The position numbers and the translations under genes are program-made. The notes under the pieces are model-generated. The model saw only the letters and a program-made list of their open reading frames with translations. It had not been told where the DNA came from and made no database searches. 64,000 nt of DNA. Origin: Ruoffia tabacinasalis. GTDB taxonomy: Bacteria > Bacillota > Bacilli > Lactobacillales > Aerococcaceae. Positions 17,992 to 27,413 of the stretch are shown here, piece after piece; position 1 is the stretch's first letter; each line of letters begins with the position of its first letter. The stretch is from the NCBI RefSeq assembly GCF_005864045.1, contig NZ_VBSP01000006.1:1-64000 (forward strand), written 5' to 3'.

Positions 17992-18776
17992 TCAGATTTG
18001 TGTCGTTTTCTGATGATATCTTGCATGGAAGCACTTAAAGTGTCCAAAATATTTAAATAACTCTTGCTCTTCAAGTTAATACCGACAAATTCTTTATAAA
18101 TTTCATCCATTAATCGACGTAATTCTTGGATTGTCTCCTGACTAACCTGAATACTATTAATCTGATGTAAACTAGCTAAATCAAGTCGACTTGCAATAAA
18201 CATTGCCTTAGGCGCAATATGCATACGAAATGGATCTTCATGAAAGTGTTTCTGACATAACACCCCTTGTAATTTGATACTGAAATCAAAGGGCTGTACC
18301 GTTGTGCCACAGATGCGACACCGATCAAAATGTATGTCAAAACCAAAATACCGTAATAACTTAATCTCCATGCTGATCGTAATCGCTTCGTAAGAGACAT
18401 CGCTATTCATTAGTTCCAATGCTTTCTTTAGCATCTCATATAATGCTTGATCTGGTGTGTTGTCATTAATCGCTGCATCTACTAATTGGGTCACATAACT
18501 TGAATATGCTTGTTTCATATAGTCCGTTTGAATTTTTCGATGAATTTCAATCGTATTCGCTTCTTTTAGAAAAGATAAGCCTTCTTCATTTATGTTACCA
18601 ATATAGTGGTTCACTGTGAGTGGTATCAGTTGACTAGTTAAGCGATGATTAGGTTTTTGTAAGCCTCTTACAAAGAACATTTTTGTTCCATAATCTTCTG
18701 TAAAAATCTTTACGAGCGCATCATGTTCACGATGCTTTCTTTGAAACAAAACAATCCCTTCAAACCGTTCATTCAA
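17988..18776 (-). CDS. recO: DNA repair protein RecO
   Basis: A 262-residue recombination mediator that loads RecA with RecFR. An OB fold occupies the first 80 residues (FEGIVLFQRKHREHD, TKMFFVRGLQKPNHR). A zinc-ribbon is visible from the CRIC near 150 and the later GVLCQKH. It is the last gene of the phoH-pgpH-ybeY-dgkA-era-recO run, a conserved Firmicute order, and its 3' end contains the -35 of the glyQS promoter. Confidence 0.93.
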   Translation of the reverse strand: MNERFEGIVLFQRKHREHDALVKIFTEDYGTKMFFVRGLQKPNHRLTSQLIPLTVNHYIGNINEEGLSFLKEANTIEIHRKIQTDYMKQAYSSYVTQLVDAAINDNTPDQALYEMLKKALELMNSDVSYEAITISMEIKLLRYFGFDIHFDRCRICGTTVQPFDFSIKLQGVLCQKHFHEDPFRMHIAPKAMFIASRLDLASLHQINSIQVSQETIQELRRLMDEIYKEFVGINLKSKSYLNILDTLSASMQDIIRKRHKSD

Positions 18777-18793
18777 CTAATCACCTCTGCCAT

Positions 18794-19699
18794 TTAATAA
18801 TTATCTGGTTGATAACCAAAGTCATTCAATTGAGTACGACGATCGCGCCAATTCTTTTGAACTTTCACCCATAAATCAAGATAAACTTTATCTCCTAATA
18901 GAATTTCAATATCTCGACGAGCGCGTTGACCAATTTTTTTAATCATTGATCCTTGGGCTCCGATAATAATTCCTTTTTGAGAACTGCGTTCTACAATAAT
19001 AGCTGCTTGAATCTCAATCTTATCATCTTCGTTACGTCTCATACTCTCAACTTGAACCGCAACCGAATGCGGAATTTCTTCGCGCGTTAATTCTAATATT
19101 TTCTCACGAATAAATTCAGCGACTATAAAGTATTCTGGGTGATCCATCACTTGGTCAGCTGGATAATATTGAGGTCCTTCTGGAATAATTTCTTTAATTC
19201 CTTTAACTAGCGCATCAACATTATTACCTTCTGTGGCACTGATTGGGAAGATTTCATCAAAATCATGTTCTTGACGGTACGAGTCAATGATTGGTAATAA
19301 TTCGTCTGGTGTTACTAGATCAATCTTATTAATAACTAAGAACACAGGAATGTTCGCTTGTTTCACGCGTTCAATCACCAAGCGGTCCCCAGGTCCGATT
19401 TTTTCGGAGGCATTCACAACTACTAAGATTCCGTCTACCCCTTTAAGTGCGCTGTATGCTGCATTCAACATAAAGTCACCTAACGCATGTTTTGGTTTAT
19501 GAATTCCCGGTGTATCTATGAAGACAATTTGGCTTTCTTCATCAGTCACAACCCCTTGAATTCGATTACGTGTTGTTTGCGCTTTATCAGACATAATTGC
19601 TACTTTTTGTCCGACAAAACGGTTTAATAAAGTTGATTTCCCTACATTTGGTCTACCAATAATGGTAATAAAACCTGATTTAAATTTGTTATTTTTCAT
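18794..19699 (-). CDS. era: GTPase Era, 16S rRNA/30S assembly factor
   Basis: A 301-residue protein: a GTPase domain with GRPNVGKST near residue 15, DTPG, and NKID, then a KH RNA-binding domain with [15 protein letters not shown]. The open frame extends 6 nt further to a GTG at 19705, but that GTG overlaps the AAGGAG site, so the ATG at 19699 (5 nt spacing) is used. It assists 30S maturation and, with the adjacent ybeY product, 16S 3'-end processing. Confidence 0.95.
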   Translation of the reverse strand: MKNNKFKSGFITIIGRPNVGKSTLLNRFVGQKVAIMSDKAQTTRNRIQGVVTDEESQIVFIDTPGIHKPKHALGDFMLNAAYSALKGVDGILVVVNASEKIGPGDRLVIERVKQANIPVFLVINKIDLVTPDELLPIIDSYRQEHDFDEIFPISATEGNNVDALVKGIKEIIPEGPQYYPADQVMDHPEYFIVAEFIREKILELTREEIPHSVAVQVESMRRNEDDKIEIQAAIIVERSSQKGIIIGAQGSMIKKIGQRARRDIEILLGDKVYLDLWVKVQKNWRDRRTQLNDFGYQPDNY

Positions 19700-19708
19700 A
19701 AACACTCC

Positions 19709-20095
19709 TTAATTAATAAATATTAACTTCCAAATTTTTGGTATAAATATAATCATTCCAATAACAACCGACATGGTAGCAACTACTAATACTGCGCCAG
19801 CGGATGCATCTTTTGCTTTTTTCGCTAGTTGATGGTACTCCTTTTGACATGCTAAATCAACTGTATGTTCGATGGAAGTATTCAATAATTCCATACCGAT
19901 GACTAAGCCAATGCAAATAACGATACTCAACCACTCAACTAAATTAATCTTGAATAGAAAGCCTGCAATGATAACTAGAGCTGTAATAATCATATGGATT
20001 TTAATATTTCTTTCGACTTTTACTGTCTCCATAATCCCTTGGACTGCATGATAGACAGACTTCGTAAATTTATTATTGCCCTCGTGAAAAGCCAT
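19709..20095 (-). CDS. dgkA: DgkA-type lipid kinase, probably undecaprenol kinase
   Basis: A 128-residue membrane protein with three helices and the active-site block GMELLNTSIEHTVDL near residue 65, typical of the DgkA family. In Gram-positives these enzymes phosphorylate undecaprenol, feeding the lipid carrier for cell-wall synthesis, rather than diacylglycerol. Its start overlaps the end of ybeY by 23 nt and it ends just before era, the standard order. Confidence 0.92.
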   Translation of the reverse strand: MAFHEGNNKFTKSVYHAVQGIMETVKVERNIKIHMIITALVIIAGFLFKINLVEWLSIVICIGLVIGMELLNTSIEHTVDLACQKEYHQLAKKAKDASAGAVLVVATMSVVIGMIIFIPKIWKLIFIN

Positions 20096-20570
20096 TTTCT
20101 TCTAGCACCTCTTCTTGTAACGAGAACATTTCTTTTTCGTCAGCTTCGGTTTGATGGTCATATCCATTCAAATGTAAGAAGCCATGGACAGCTAAGAATG
20201 CTAATTCTCTTTCGACTGAATGTCCATAATCTTCAGCCTGTTCAACGGTTTTTTCAAAAGAAATAATAATATCTCCTAAGTGTTTGGACACATCACCGCC
20301 ACCTTCGATATTAGAGAATGAATCGAAGTTGAAGTTTGGTGCCTCTTCTATGTCTTCCTCTAAGGCAAAACTTAACACATCTGTTGGTCGATCGATACCA
20401 CGGTATTCTTTATTCAATTCATGAATAATATCATTAGAAACGATAGAAATATCGACTTCGATTCCCTCACCTAATCCAAGTTTATGAGCTGTTTGAGTAA
20501 TAATATGGTTTAACATTTCTGTATGTTCTTCAGTTAGTAACCCATCTTCATCTATTAAATCTATAATCAT
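20073..20570 (-). CDS. ybeY: Endoribonuclease YbeY, rRNA maturation
   Basis: A 165-residue metalloprotein with the zinc motif HGFLHLNGYDH (H-x3-H-x5-H) near residue 130 and the conserved RGIDRPTDVLSF block. It takes part in 16S rRNA 3'-end maturation and 70S quality control, together with Era. It is translationally coupled to dgkA by overlap and lies 17 nt after pgpH. Confidence 0.95.
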   Translation of the reverse strand: MIIDLIDEDGLLTEEHTEMLNHIITQTAHKLGLGEGIEVDISIVSNDIIHELNKEYRGIDRPTDVLSFALEEDIEEAPNFNFDSFSNIEGGGDVSKHLGDIIISFEKTVEQAEDYGHSVERELAFLAVHGFLHLNGYDHQTEADEKEMFSLQEEVLEENGFSRGQ

Positions 20571-20587
20571 AAGTTGTCCTCCGTTAT

Positions 20588-22810
20588 TTAATCTGGATAC
20601 TCAACACGAGTATGAAATGTACTTGCTATTGTATGTACAATTGATTTTTTAACTTTTTCTAATTCTGCGACTGTCATATGGCACTCTTCAAATTGCCCTT
20701 CAGCCAATTTTCCATTAATAATATTATCAACTAAGTTTTCAAAAGCCGTTTGCGTATGTTCTTTAATTGTTCTAGAGGCAGCTTCAACTGAATCAGCAAT
20801 CATAATAATCATCGCTTCTTTGCTTTGAGGTTTAGGTCCAGGATAACGGAACTTTTCCTCGTCCACATGATTGTCAGCTTGTTTCGCTTGATGATAAAAA
20901 TACCTTACTAAAGTAGTTCCGTGATGCTGCATACAAATATCTATCACACTTTCTGGCATATCATATTCTCGTAAAATCTTTTCACCTTCAGTGACATGCC
21001 CAATAATAATGGCGGCACTCTCTTCAGCCGTCACCATTGAATGTGGTGACTCCATTCCTTCAGATAAATTCTCAACAAAAAACAATGGATGATTTACCTT
21101 TCCAATATCATGATAATACGATGCAATTCTCACTAACGATGAATCTGATCCGATAGCATCCGCAGCATTCGCTGCAATATTCGCTACCATCATACTATGA
21201 TGATATGAACCTGGAGCTTTCTCCACAATACTTTTCAGTAGCGGATGAGTTAAATTCGCTAGTTGATTTAATGTTAATGGTGCTTTGCTGCTTAACAGTT
21301 TATGCCAATATGGTTCAATAAAGAAATAAATGCCAAATGCAATCAGTAAATTAAATAAAATAAACGATAATATAACGACTAAAGTTTCAGATACTAATGT
21401 AACGTTCGTCATCAACACAATCGGTATCGCAAAAACGGCATGCAAAGCTAATGCATATAAGAAACCGTATCTTAATGAATTTTTATTCTTCACTAATAAT
21501 TGATAACTTAATGAAATCAATGAACTAAAGAAATAAAAGATCGTAATCATAAAGGTCACAGTCATACTATCGCCATCATGTGATATAAATAACGCCAATA
21601 AATTGAAAAAGCCCATAAAGAATAAGGTTAATCTTATATTAGTTCTTGGTCTTAACAACATTGGGATCACATAGATTGGCAGAAATAACATTGCATAATC
21701 AATCCCATTCAATTGCAATATATGCAACACTCTCAAGACAAGGAAACTTACTGTAAAGAGTAAGCCATAGCCCAATATTTGTGTACCTAATTCAATGTCC
21801 AATAACGCTTTTTCTTTCTCTTTAACAACATAGTAAACAAGTGCGATTGCATGAATGATAATGACTGCAGCAAAAGCAATTAATAAATCATTATTCGACT
21901 CTTGATCTAAATAACCTAATAAATCTAATTGTCTATAGGTTGTTTGGTTAATAATGTGTCCTTCTTGGACGATAATTTGCCCCTGTAAGATATAGCTCGG
22001 TTGAACAGCATTCTCAGCTTCTTCACGACGCTTTTCTGTCTCGCTTTCACTAAAGACAACTGTTGGTACAACCAATTCCTGCATTAATTCGCTGATAATT
22101 CCCTTACTTTCAGAGTCAATATCCAATTCACTAATGTACTGATTCACATCTGATAAAATTTGATTTAAATCAGTCGATTCAATTTCACTACTTAAAACAC
22201 TCGCAAGTAAATCATTAATTTGCTGTTGCAATTGATTCAATGCTTCATTATTCACTGTTAATAGCGTAGTAATTGAGTCCACTGATAGCGATTCATCTAA
22301 TTCTCTGACCGAATCACCCTCACTCGCTAAGACCGCTTGATTATAAACTACATGCTGTTCAGTATCTTCTAATTGTCCAAACGGAACGGATTGTGTCTCA
22401 GTTCGTTGACTATCAATCGAAGTGATATCCATCAGATTACTTAATACAGAATCTTCAAGCATCTCATTAATGTCGACGGTTGAGTATTCATTCTCTCTAA
22501 TAGAATAAATTAAATTAAAAAACTCTTCAGCCTGCTCCACTTGTTGTTCAAGAATAGCAGGCTGAAATACATATGCGTCTGGCACGCTTGAGCGTGCACG
22601 TTCCCTATTTATCTCAGTCTGTTCAGTATCTTCTATTGTTACAGGTGCTTGAACCGTTTCCTCCGCTACTTGGTTGATCCGAAAGTTATATTGTTCAGGT
22701 TGCACATCAGTAAAACCTATGAAAAATATCAACACAGACATAAGCAAAATAATTAGAGGGATGAATAATGTGCCTAAAACCGTCTGTAGTTTCCGTAATT
22801 GCTGGTTCAT
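20588..22810 (-). CDS. pgpH: PgpH (YqfF) cyclic-di-AMP phosphodiesterase, 7TM-HD protein
   Basis: A 740-residue membrane protein. One N-terminal helix (about 13-33) is followed by a large extracytoplasmic region, a seven-helix membrane domain (about 305-500) and a cytoplasmic HD domain with HHSMMVANIAANAAD and YYHDIGK near 566. This is the 7TMR-HDED plus HD layout of PgpH, which breaks c-di-AMP to pApA. In Lactobacillales this controls osmolyte and potassium balance and wall stress. It lies between phoH and ybeY, the conserved order. Confidence 0.94.
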   Translation of the reverse strand: MNQQLRKLQTVLGTLFIPLIILLMSVLIFFIGFTDVQPEQYNFRINQVAEETVQAPVTIEDTEQTEINRERARSSVPDAYVFQPAILEQQVEQAEEFFNLIYSIRENEYSTVDINEMLEDSVLSNLMDITSIDSQRTETQSVPFGQLEDTEQHVVYNQAVLASEGDSVRELDESLSVDSITTLLTVNNEALNQLQQQINDLLASVLSSEIESTDLNQILSDVNQYISELDIDSESKGIISELMQELVVPTVVFSESETEKRREEAENAVQPSYILQGQIIVQEGHIINQTTYRQLDLLGYLDQESNNDLLIAFAAVIIIHAIALVYYVVKEKEKALLDIELGTQILGYGLLFTVSFLVLRVLHILQLNGIDYAMLFLPIYVIPMLLRPRTNIRLTLFFMGFFNLLALFISHDGDSMTVTFMITIFYFFSSLISLSYQLLVKNKNSLRYGFLYALALHAVFAIPIVLMTNVTLVSETLVVILSFILFNLLIAFGIYFFIEPYWHKLLSSKAPLTLNQLANLTHPLLKSIVEKAPGSYHHSMMVANIAANAADAIGSDSSLVRIASYYHDIGKVNHPLFFVENLSEGMESPHSMVTAEESAAIIIGHVTEGEKILREYDMPESVIDICMQHHGTTLVRYFYHQAKQADNHVDEEKFRYPGPKPQSKEAMIIMIADSVEAASRTIKEHTQTAFENLVDNIINGKLAEGQFEECHMTVAELEKVKKSIVHTIASTFHTRVEYPD

Positions 22811-22832
22811 TTTACTCCCCCTCTATATAAAA

Positions 22833-23813
22833 TTAATCTTCAGAATAAGCTCTAATAATATCCGCTACAACTGGATGACGTACAACATCAAATTCATCAA
22901 AGTAATTAAATTTAATTTTATTTATTTTATTTAATTTTCTCTCAGCATCAATTAAGCCTGATTTAACACCTTTTGGTAAGTCAATTTGAGTTTGGTCTCC
23001 GTTAATAATCATCTTAGAACCAAAGCCAAGTCGTGTTAAGAACATCTTCATTTGTGCAATGGTTGTATTTTGAGCTTCATCTAAGATAACAAAAGCGTCA
23101 TCTAATGTACGACCACGCATATATGCTAAAGGCGCAATTTCAATAATACCTCTTTCCATCAAACGATTTGTATGTTCCATCCCAAAAATAGCATAAAGTG
23201 CATCGTAAACAGGTCTCAGATATGGATCTACTTTTTCTTTCAAGTCGCCTGGTAAAAATCCAAGGCTCTCTCCGGCTTCTACGGCAGGACGAGTTAAAAT
23301 GATTTTCTTAACACGGCCTTCTCTCATAGCTTGAACTGCTAAAACTACCGCTAAGAAAGTTTTCCCTGTACCTGCTGGCCCGATTCCAAACACCACATCG
23401 TGAGTTTCAACTGCTTTGACATATTGTAATTGTCCAAAATTTTTCGCACGAATCGCTGTTCCGTCATATGCTCGACCGATGACTTCTTCAAATAGGTTAA
23501 TGAAATATTCAATGGTTCCATTTTTTGCCATCTTAACAGCAGTAATGATATCCATCGTTCGAGGGGTAATCCCTCTTTCTAAAAGCTCAACTAAATTCAA
23601 CATGATTGCTCGTGTCATCTCAACATCATCTTCTTTTCCTGATATTGTTATGACTTCGCCACGATTACTTACCTGAATATCAAAGTTCTCTTCGAGTAAT
23701 CGAACATACTTATCATGTGTTCCTAGTATCGCTAATAACCAATCTTGGTTTGATACAATAACTTGTTGTGAAAATGCATCTGCTCCGCTCAAATAATACG
23801 CTCCTTTTATCAT
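22833..23813 (-). CDS. phoH: PhoH family ATPase
   Basis: A 326-residue P-loop ATPase of the PhoH/YlaK-type group with GPAGTGKTFLAVV near residue 146 and the Walker B ILDEAQNTT. An N-terminal KH-like segment (about 30-80) precedes the ATPase. It heads the phoH-pgpH-ybeY-dgkA-era-recO run. A role in RNA handling with YbeY is likely; despite its name, there is no phosphate-starvation box before it here. Confidence 0.93.
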   Translation of the reverse strand: MIKGAYYLSGADAFSQQVIVSNQDWLLAILGTHDKYVRLLEENFDIQVSNRGEVITISGKEDDVEMTRAIMLNLVELLERGITPRTMDIITAVKMAKNGTIEYFINLFEEVIGRAYDGTAIRAKNFGQLQYVKAVETHDVVFGIGPAGTGKTFLAVVLAVQAMREGRVKKIILTRPAVEAGESLGFLPGDLKEKVDPYLRPVYDALYAIFGMEHTNRLMERGIIEIAPLAYMRGRTLDDAFVILDEAQNTTIAQMKMFLTRLGFGSKMIINGDQTQIDLPKGVKSGLIDAERKLNKINKIKFNYFDEFDVVRHPVVADIIRAYSED

Positions 23814-23930
23814 TGTCTTTAATTAAAATAAGATTACCATAAATACATAAAAAAATGAACTTTAGTACCTAATTATAACAAAATCCTTTAAACATTGCAT
23901 GGTAGAGCAAAGTTACTTCATTTTTTCATC

Positions 23931-23984
23931 TTTACATCTAATTTACACAATATTTACAGGGAATTTACACTTCTATCGTATAGT
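23931..23984 (+). promoter_or_regulatory. Four-repeat Pho box and promoter of the secreted phosphatase
   Basis: TTTACA occurs at 23931, 23942, 23953 and 23964: four direct repeats with an exact 11-bp period. A -10 TATAGT follows at 23979-23984. PhoP of B. subtilis binds TT(A/C/T)ACA-type repeats at this spacing, with the last repeat about 20 bp before the start site, exactly this layout. The following gene is a phosphoesterase, so PhoPR-type induction by phosphate limitation is a strong inference. Confidence 0.82.
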
Positions 23985-24026
23985 TAGTGATGGAAATAAC
24001 AAAAATATTGTTTAAGGAGAATGTAA

Positions 24027-25943
24027 ATGAAATCTTTGAAAAAAATGGTCTTGTCTGCTTTACTGGCAACGACTATGTTATCAAGTGTTGGATTTAATGT
24101 TCACGCACAAGAAACAACCACAGGTTCAATCACTGAAAATACACATATCGCTAATGAGGAACGTGCGAATGATGAGGCATATTCTGAAGAAGCAATTACG
24201 GCAGAAGACGGCATTGACTTTGACGATGAAGGTAATATTACAGCAGTAACGATTGGTGGAGAAACTGCAGAAATCACTCAAGAAAACCCAGCTAATCCTG
24301 AGGCGCCTGTGAATAATACACCAAACAGAATTACAACGAACTTAACAGATGATCCTTCGACATTAATGCATTTCCAATGGCACACAACGGATGCAGATGA
24401 GAACGCTAAGTTATACATTTGGGAAGATGGGCAATCGATGGATGACGCTGCTGAAGTAGATCCTGAAATCATTGAAATTGATGATGCTTTCTATAACCAA
24501 ATGACAGAAGACGGGCATTACGTTTATGCTATTATGTGGGATGAGGAAGAAGATGAGCCCATGACAGACGATGATGACCCATGGATTGCAGCTGAAAATC
24601 CAGATCAAGTTATTGGATACTATACTGATGAAGTATTTTCAAATGACAACTTATTATGGCTAGACAAAGGGTTTGACAATTATTCTTTAGGTTTACCTTA
24701 TCCTAGCTTTACTGAAACAGCCTATAAAGCGACTGCGACTGAATTAAATCCAAATACTGTATATCACTACGCAGTTGGAAATAAAGACGGTGAATTATCT
24801 GAAGAAGCGACATTTACAACAGCAAGCGAATCAAATGAAGATTTCTCATTCATTCACTATACTGACACTCAAAACGCTTTCTCATCAGAAAACCAACGTT
24901 CAGAAGCAGATTATTCAAATTCTACGATTCAATCAATGTTAGAAAACCCTAATGCAGAAGATGCAAAATTTGCTCTACATACAGGTGATGTGGTTAATGA
25001 TGACTGGAACGATACAGAATGGGACTTAACTTTAGATGCATTATTACCATTAAATAATGAAATGCCACATATGTTTATCACCGGTAACCATGATAATGAT
25101 AACTTCTTAGATCATATTAATACCGACAATGCAGTTGAAGGGATGGATTCTGGTGCAGCTTATTCAACACGTTATAACGGTGTACAATTCATTAACTTAA
25201 ACACTGAACAAGCAAATGAATCAAACGAAGATGAAGCACCAGCAATCTTAGATAACCAAATGGAGTGGTTTGAAGAAGAGTTACAAAAAGCTCAAGAAGC
25301 TAAGGACAACGGAGACATTGACTGGGTATTTGTCAGCTATCACCGCCCTCTATTCTCTTCATCTTATCATTCATTAGAAGATGAAAGTGTACAATTAATT
25401 CGTGATGATTTAATGGCTTTACTAGATGAGTATGATGTAGACTTAGTCTTCAATGGGCACGATCACAACTTAACCGTGACTCATGCACTAACTCATAATG
25501 CTGAAGCATTCGGTAACGCAGAAGTAGCCACTGCAGGTGAAACGAATGAAGATGTGACAACGTTCAATAATCCTGAAGGAACGGTCTTCTTCATTCCTAG
25601 TACAGCGGGAACTAAGACTTATAATACGATTTATAAGCTTGAAAGTTTTGATTGGATCTTAGAAAAAGAAGATATTCATGAAACATACGAAGACTTATTC
25701 GGTCATGAATTAACTGAAGAAAATATTAATAGCTTCCGCGAGTTGTTATTAACAGAAGAACAACCTTTCATTTCTTCATTCTATGCAGAAGGTCATTCAA
25801 ATGCACGTGAATCAAACTTCCAACACTACTCTGTTGTAGACGTAACTTCGGATACTGTCACTTATGAATTATATCAAGTGGTTGGTGAAGATTTAGACAA
25901 CCGTGAAACAACACTTGTTCATTCTTATGAAATTACTAAATAA
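24027..25943 (+). CDS. Secreted calcineurin-like metallophosphoesterase, purple-acid-phosphatase type
   Basis: A 638-residue protein with a signal peptide (basic start, hydrophobic core, cut after VHAQ near residue 29) and a strongly acidic mature chain. An N-terminal Ig/fibronectin-like domain (about 95-265) precedes the phosphoesterase. Metal ligands are visible: YTDTQN near 275, GDVVND near 319, GNHDND near 353, YHRP near 437 and GHDHN near 476. RBS AAGGAG is 7 nt before the ATG. It should release phosphate from external organic phosphate. The Pho box upstream supports that role. No membrane or sortase anchor is seen, so it is probably released. Confidence 0.88.
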   Translation: MKSLKKMVLSALLATTMLSSVGFNVHAQETTTGSITENTHIANEERANDEAYSEEAITAEDGIDFDDEGNITAVTIGGETAEITQENPANPEAPVNNTPNRITTNLTDDPSTLMHFQWHTTDADENAKLYIWEDGQSMDDAAEVDPEIIEIDDAFYNQMTEDGHYVYAIMWDEEEDEPMTDDDDPWIAAENPDQVIGYYTDEVFSNDNLLWLDKGFDNYSLGLPYPSFTETAYKATATELNPNTVYHYAVGNKDGELSEEATFTTASESNEDFSFIHYTDTQNAFSSENQRSEADYSNSTIQSMLENPNAEDAKFALHTGDVVNDDWNDTEWDLTLDALLPLNNEMPHMFITGNHDNDNFLDHINTDNAVEGMDSGAAYSTRYNGVQFINLNTEQANESNEDEAPAILDNQMEWFEEELQKAQEAKDNGDIDWVFVSYHRPLFSSSYHSLEDESVQLIRDDLMALLDEYDVDLVFNGHDHNLTVTHALTHNAEAFGNAEVATAGETNEDVTTFNNPEGTVFFIPSTAGTKTYNTIYKLESFDWILEKEDIHETYEDLFGHELTEENINSFRELLLTEEQPFISSFYAEGHSNARESNFQHYSVVDVTSDTVTYELYQVVGEDLDNRETTLVHSYEITK

Positions 25944-25962
25944 TTTTCTATACTAGATAAAT

Positions 25963-25998
25963 AAAGCTGCGAGTGAGATTTCTCTTACTCGCAGCTTT
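25963..25998 (+). terminator. Intrinsic terminator of the phosphatase gene
   Basis: AAAGCTGCGAGTGAGA / TCTTACTCGCAGCTTT followed by TTTTT. Its core AGTGAGATTTCTCT is the same as in the hairpin at 182-211. Confidence 0.88.
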
Positions 25999-26010
25999 TT
26001 GTATAAAAAT

Positions 26011-26034
26011 AAAAACACCCTTTCGGGTGTTTAA
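26011..26034 (-). terminator. Intrinsic terminator of rpsU-yqeY
   Basis: AAACACCC-TTTC-GGGTGTTT with a run of T on the minus strand, 6 nt past the yqeY stop. Confidence 0.85.
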
Positions 26035-26039
26035 AAAGA

Positions 26040-26483
26040 TTAACCTAATAGATTCTTTGTAACTTCTTTTACAAGGTTACCATCAGCTTTTCCTTTTAGG
26101 TTGGCCATAGCTTTCCCCATAACTTTACCAAAGTCAGATTTAGAAGTAGCATTCAGTTCGTCCATTACTTTTCGAACTTCAACTTCAATTTCTTCTTCTG
26201 ATAATTGTTTAGGTAAGTAACGTTCGACTACTACAATTTCATCGGTTACTTCATCTACTAAATCTTGTCGTCCAGCTTTTTCAAATTCAGCTAAAGAATC
26301 TTTACGCTGTTTTAATTCGCGAGCAATTATCGTAATTTCTTGCTCCTCATTTAAAGGTTCAGAATGCTCTAATTGCTCCATTTGTAATGCCGACTTCAAC
26401 ATACGTAATACTTTTAAAGTCTCTTTATCTCTAGCCTTCATCGCTTGCTTGACGTCTTGATTAATTCGTTCAGTTAGTGACAT
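26040..26483 (-). CDS. YqeY/GatB-related protein
   Basis: A 147-residue protein of the YqeY family, related to the C-terminal tRNA-binding tail domain of GatB. Typical segments are MKARDKETLKVLRMLKSAL, VVERYLPKQLSEEE and KVMGKAMANLKGKADG. The biochemical role is not settled; tRNA interaction is assumed from the fold. It follows rpsU by about 20 nt, the usual rpsU-yqeY operon of Firmicutes. Confidence 0.92.
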   Translation of the reverse strand: MSLTERINQDVKQAMKARDKETLKVLRMLKSALQMEQLEHSEPLNEEQEITIIARELKQRKDSLAEFEKAGRQDLVDEVTDEIVVVERYLPKQLSEEEIEVEVRKVMDELNATSKSDFGKVMGKAMANLKGKADGNLVKEVTKNLLG

Positions 26484-26504
26484 TTCGCCTCACCTATCTG
26501 TTAT

Positions 26505-26678
26505 TTAGAATTTTCTTTTACGAGCTGCTTCCGATTTTTTCTTACGTTTAACACTTGGTTTTTCGTAAAATTCACGTTTACGTGCTTCTCTTAAAGTACC
26601 TGTTTTTGAAACATCTCGCTTAAAGCGACGAAGAGCGTCTTCTAATGATTCGTTATCACGAACTACTGTCTTAGACAT
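26505..26678 (-). CDS. rpsU: 30S ribosomal protein bS21
   Basis: A 57-residue basic protein, starting [20 protein letters not shown] and ending [10 protein letters not shown], unmistakably bS21. A GGAGGAGGGG site precedes the ATG by about 7 nt. Promoter TTGCAA (26772-26777), 17 nt, TATAAT (26749-26754) drives rpsU-yqeY. It binds near the anti-Shine-Dalgarno region of the 30S subunit and helps initiation. Confidence 0.96.
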   Translation of the reverse strand: MSKTVVRDNESLEDALRRFKRDVSKTGTLREARKREFYEKPSVKRKKKSEAARKRKF

Positions 26679-26748
26679 TATGAATCCCCTCCTCCCAAGC
26701 TTTTCTGACCTTACTATTTTTTATGCAAAATAATAAAGTTCTTGTAAT

Positions 26749-26777
26749 ATTATAATCAAACAACCTTGTCTTTGCAA
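26749..26777 (-). promoter_or_regulatory. Promoter of rpsU-yqeY
   Basis: TTGCAA, 17-nt spacer, TATAAT on the minus strand, about 70 nt upstream of the rpsU start. No other element was seen in the 217 nt between rpsU and the Fur-family gene. Confidence 0.75.
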
Positions 26778-26895
26778 GGTCTTAATGAAAGTTTTTTCAT
26801 AGAAAGTGTATATTTATTTTCAAAAATTCGATTAAATATAGGATTTTTATCCTATTTATCGAAAAGTTTATTAGATAAAATTTTTAATTTAAGTT

Positions 26896-27351
26896 TTATA
26901 CTTTACACTTTGAACATAAACCAAATATTTCAAATCGATGTGTGTCAATTTGAACATCATTTAAAGCATCCGTCATTTTGGTTAAATCCATCGGGCATGT
27001 TTCTAAAGGTATTGCCATCCCACAATTTGTACAAATGAAATGATGGTGATGGTGATTGTGGTCTAAACAATTCATACGAAAATGTTGTTCTTGGTTATAT
27101 TCTGTTGCTTCCAGAATACCAGCTTCGACAAAGTCATATACATTACGATACGTAGTGTTGTAACTCATTGTGGGATAATTTTCTGTTAGTTTCTCATGAA
27201 CTGTTTGCGCACTTAAGTAACGATCATTACATGCAAACAGCGTTAATATTTCTTGTCTTTTTTTAGTGTTTTTAAAGCCGAATTCTTTTAATTTTAAGAT
27301 TGCTTCATTAATTTTATTTTCTTCTTTTTTTGTTATAACTTCATAAGTCAT
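26896..27351 (-). CDS. zur: Fur-family metalloregulator, probably Zur
   Basis: A 151-residue Fur-family repressor with a winged helix (about 20-95, TKKRQEILTLF, SYNTTYRNVY) and a metal-rich dimer domain: a run of five His, then CTNCG and a C-terminal CSKC for the structural zinc. The His-rich loop and the neighbourhood (in B. subtilis zur lies near nfo and yqfL) favour zinc (Zur) over peroxide (PerR) or iron sensing. It is divergent from the PPDK-regulator gene. A Zur box was not found by eye. Confidence 0.75.
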   Translation of the reverse strand: MTYEVITKKEENKINEAILKLKEFGFKNTKKRQEILTLFACNDRYLSAQTVHEKLTENYPTMSYNTTYRNVYDFVEAGILEATEYNQEQHFRMNCLDHNHHHHHFICTNCGMAIPLETCPMDLTKMTDALNDVQIDTHRFEIFGLCSKCKV

Positions 27352-27413
27352 TACTTGACGTCTCCTTATATAAATATGCTATGATGTAAGAACTTATAGG
27401 GGGTCATTTTAAC

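Noticed and set aside
23931-23969. TTTACA array as an iteron or a CRISPR-like repeat
   Set aside because: Spacers are only 5 nt and the array sits at the right distance from a -10; the Pho box explains it fully.
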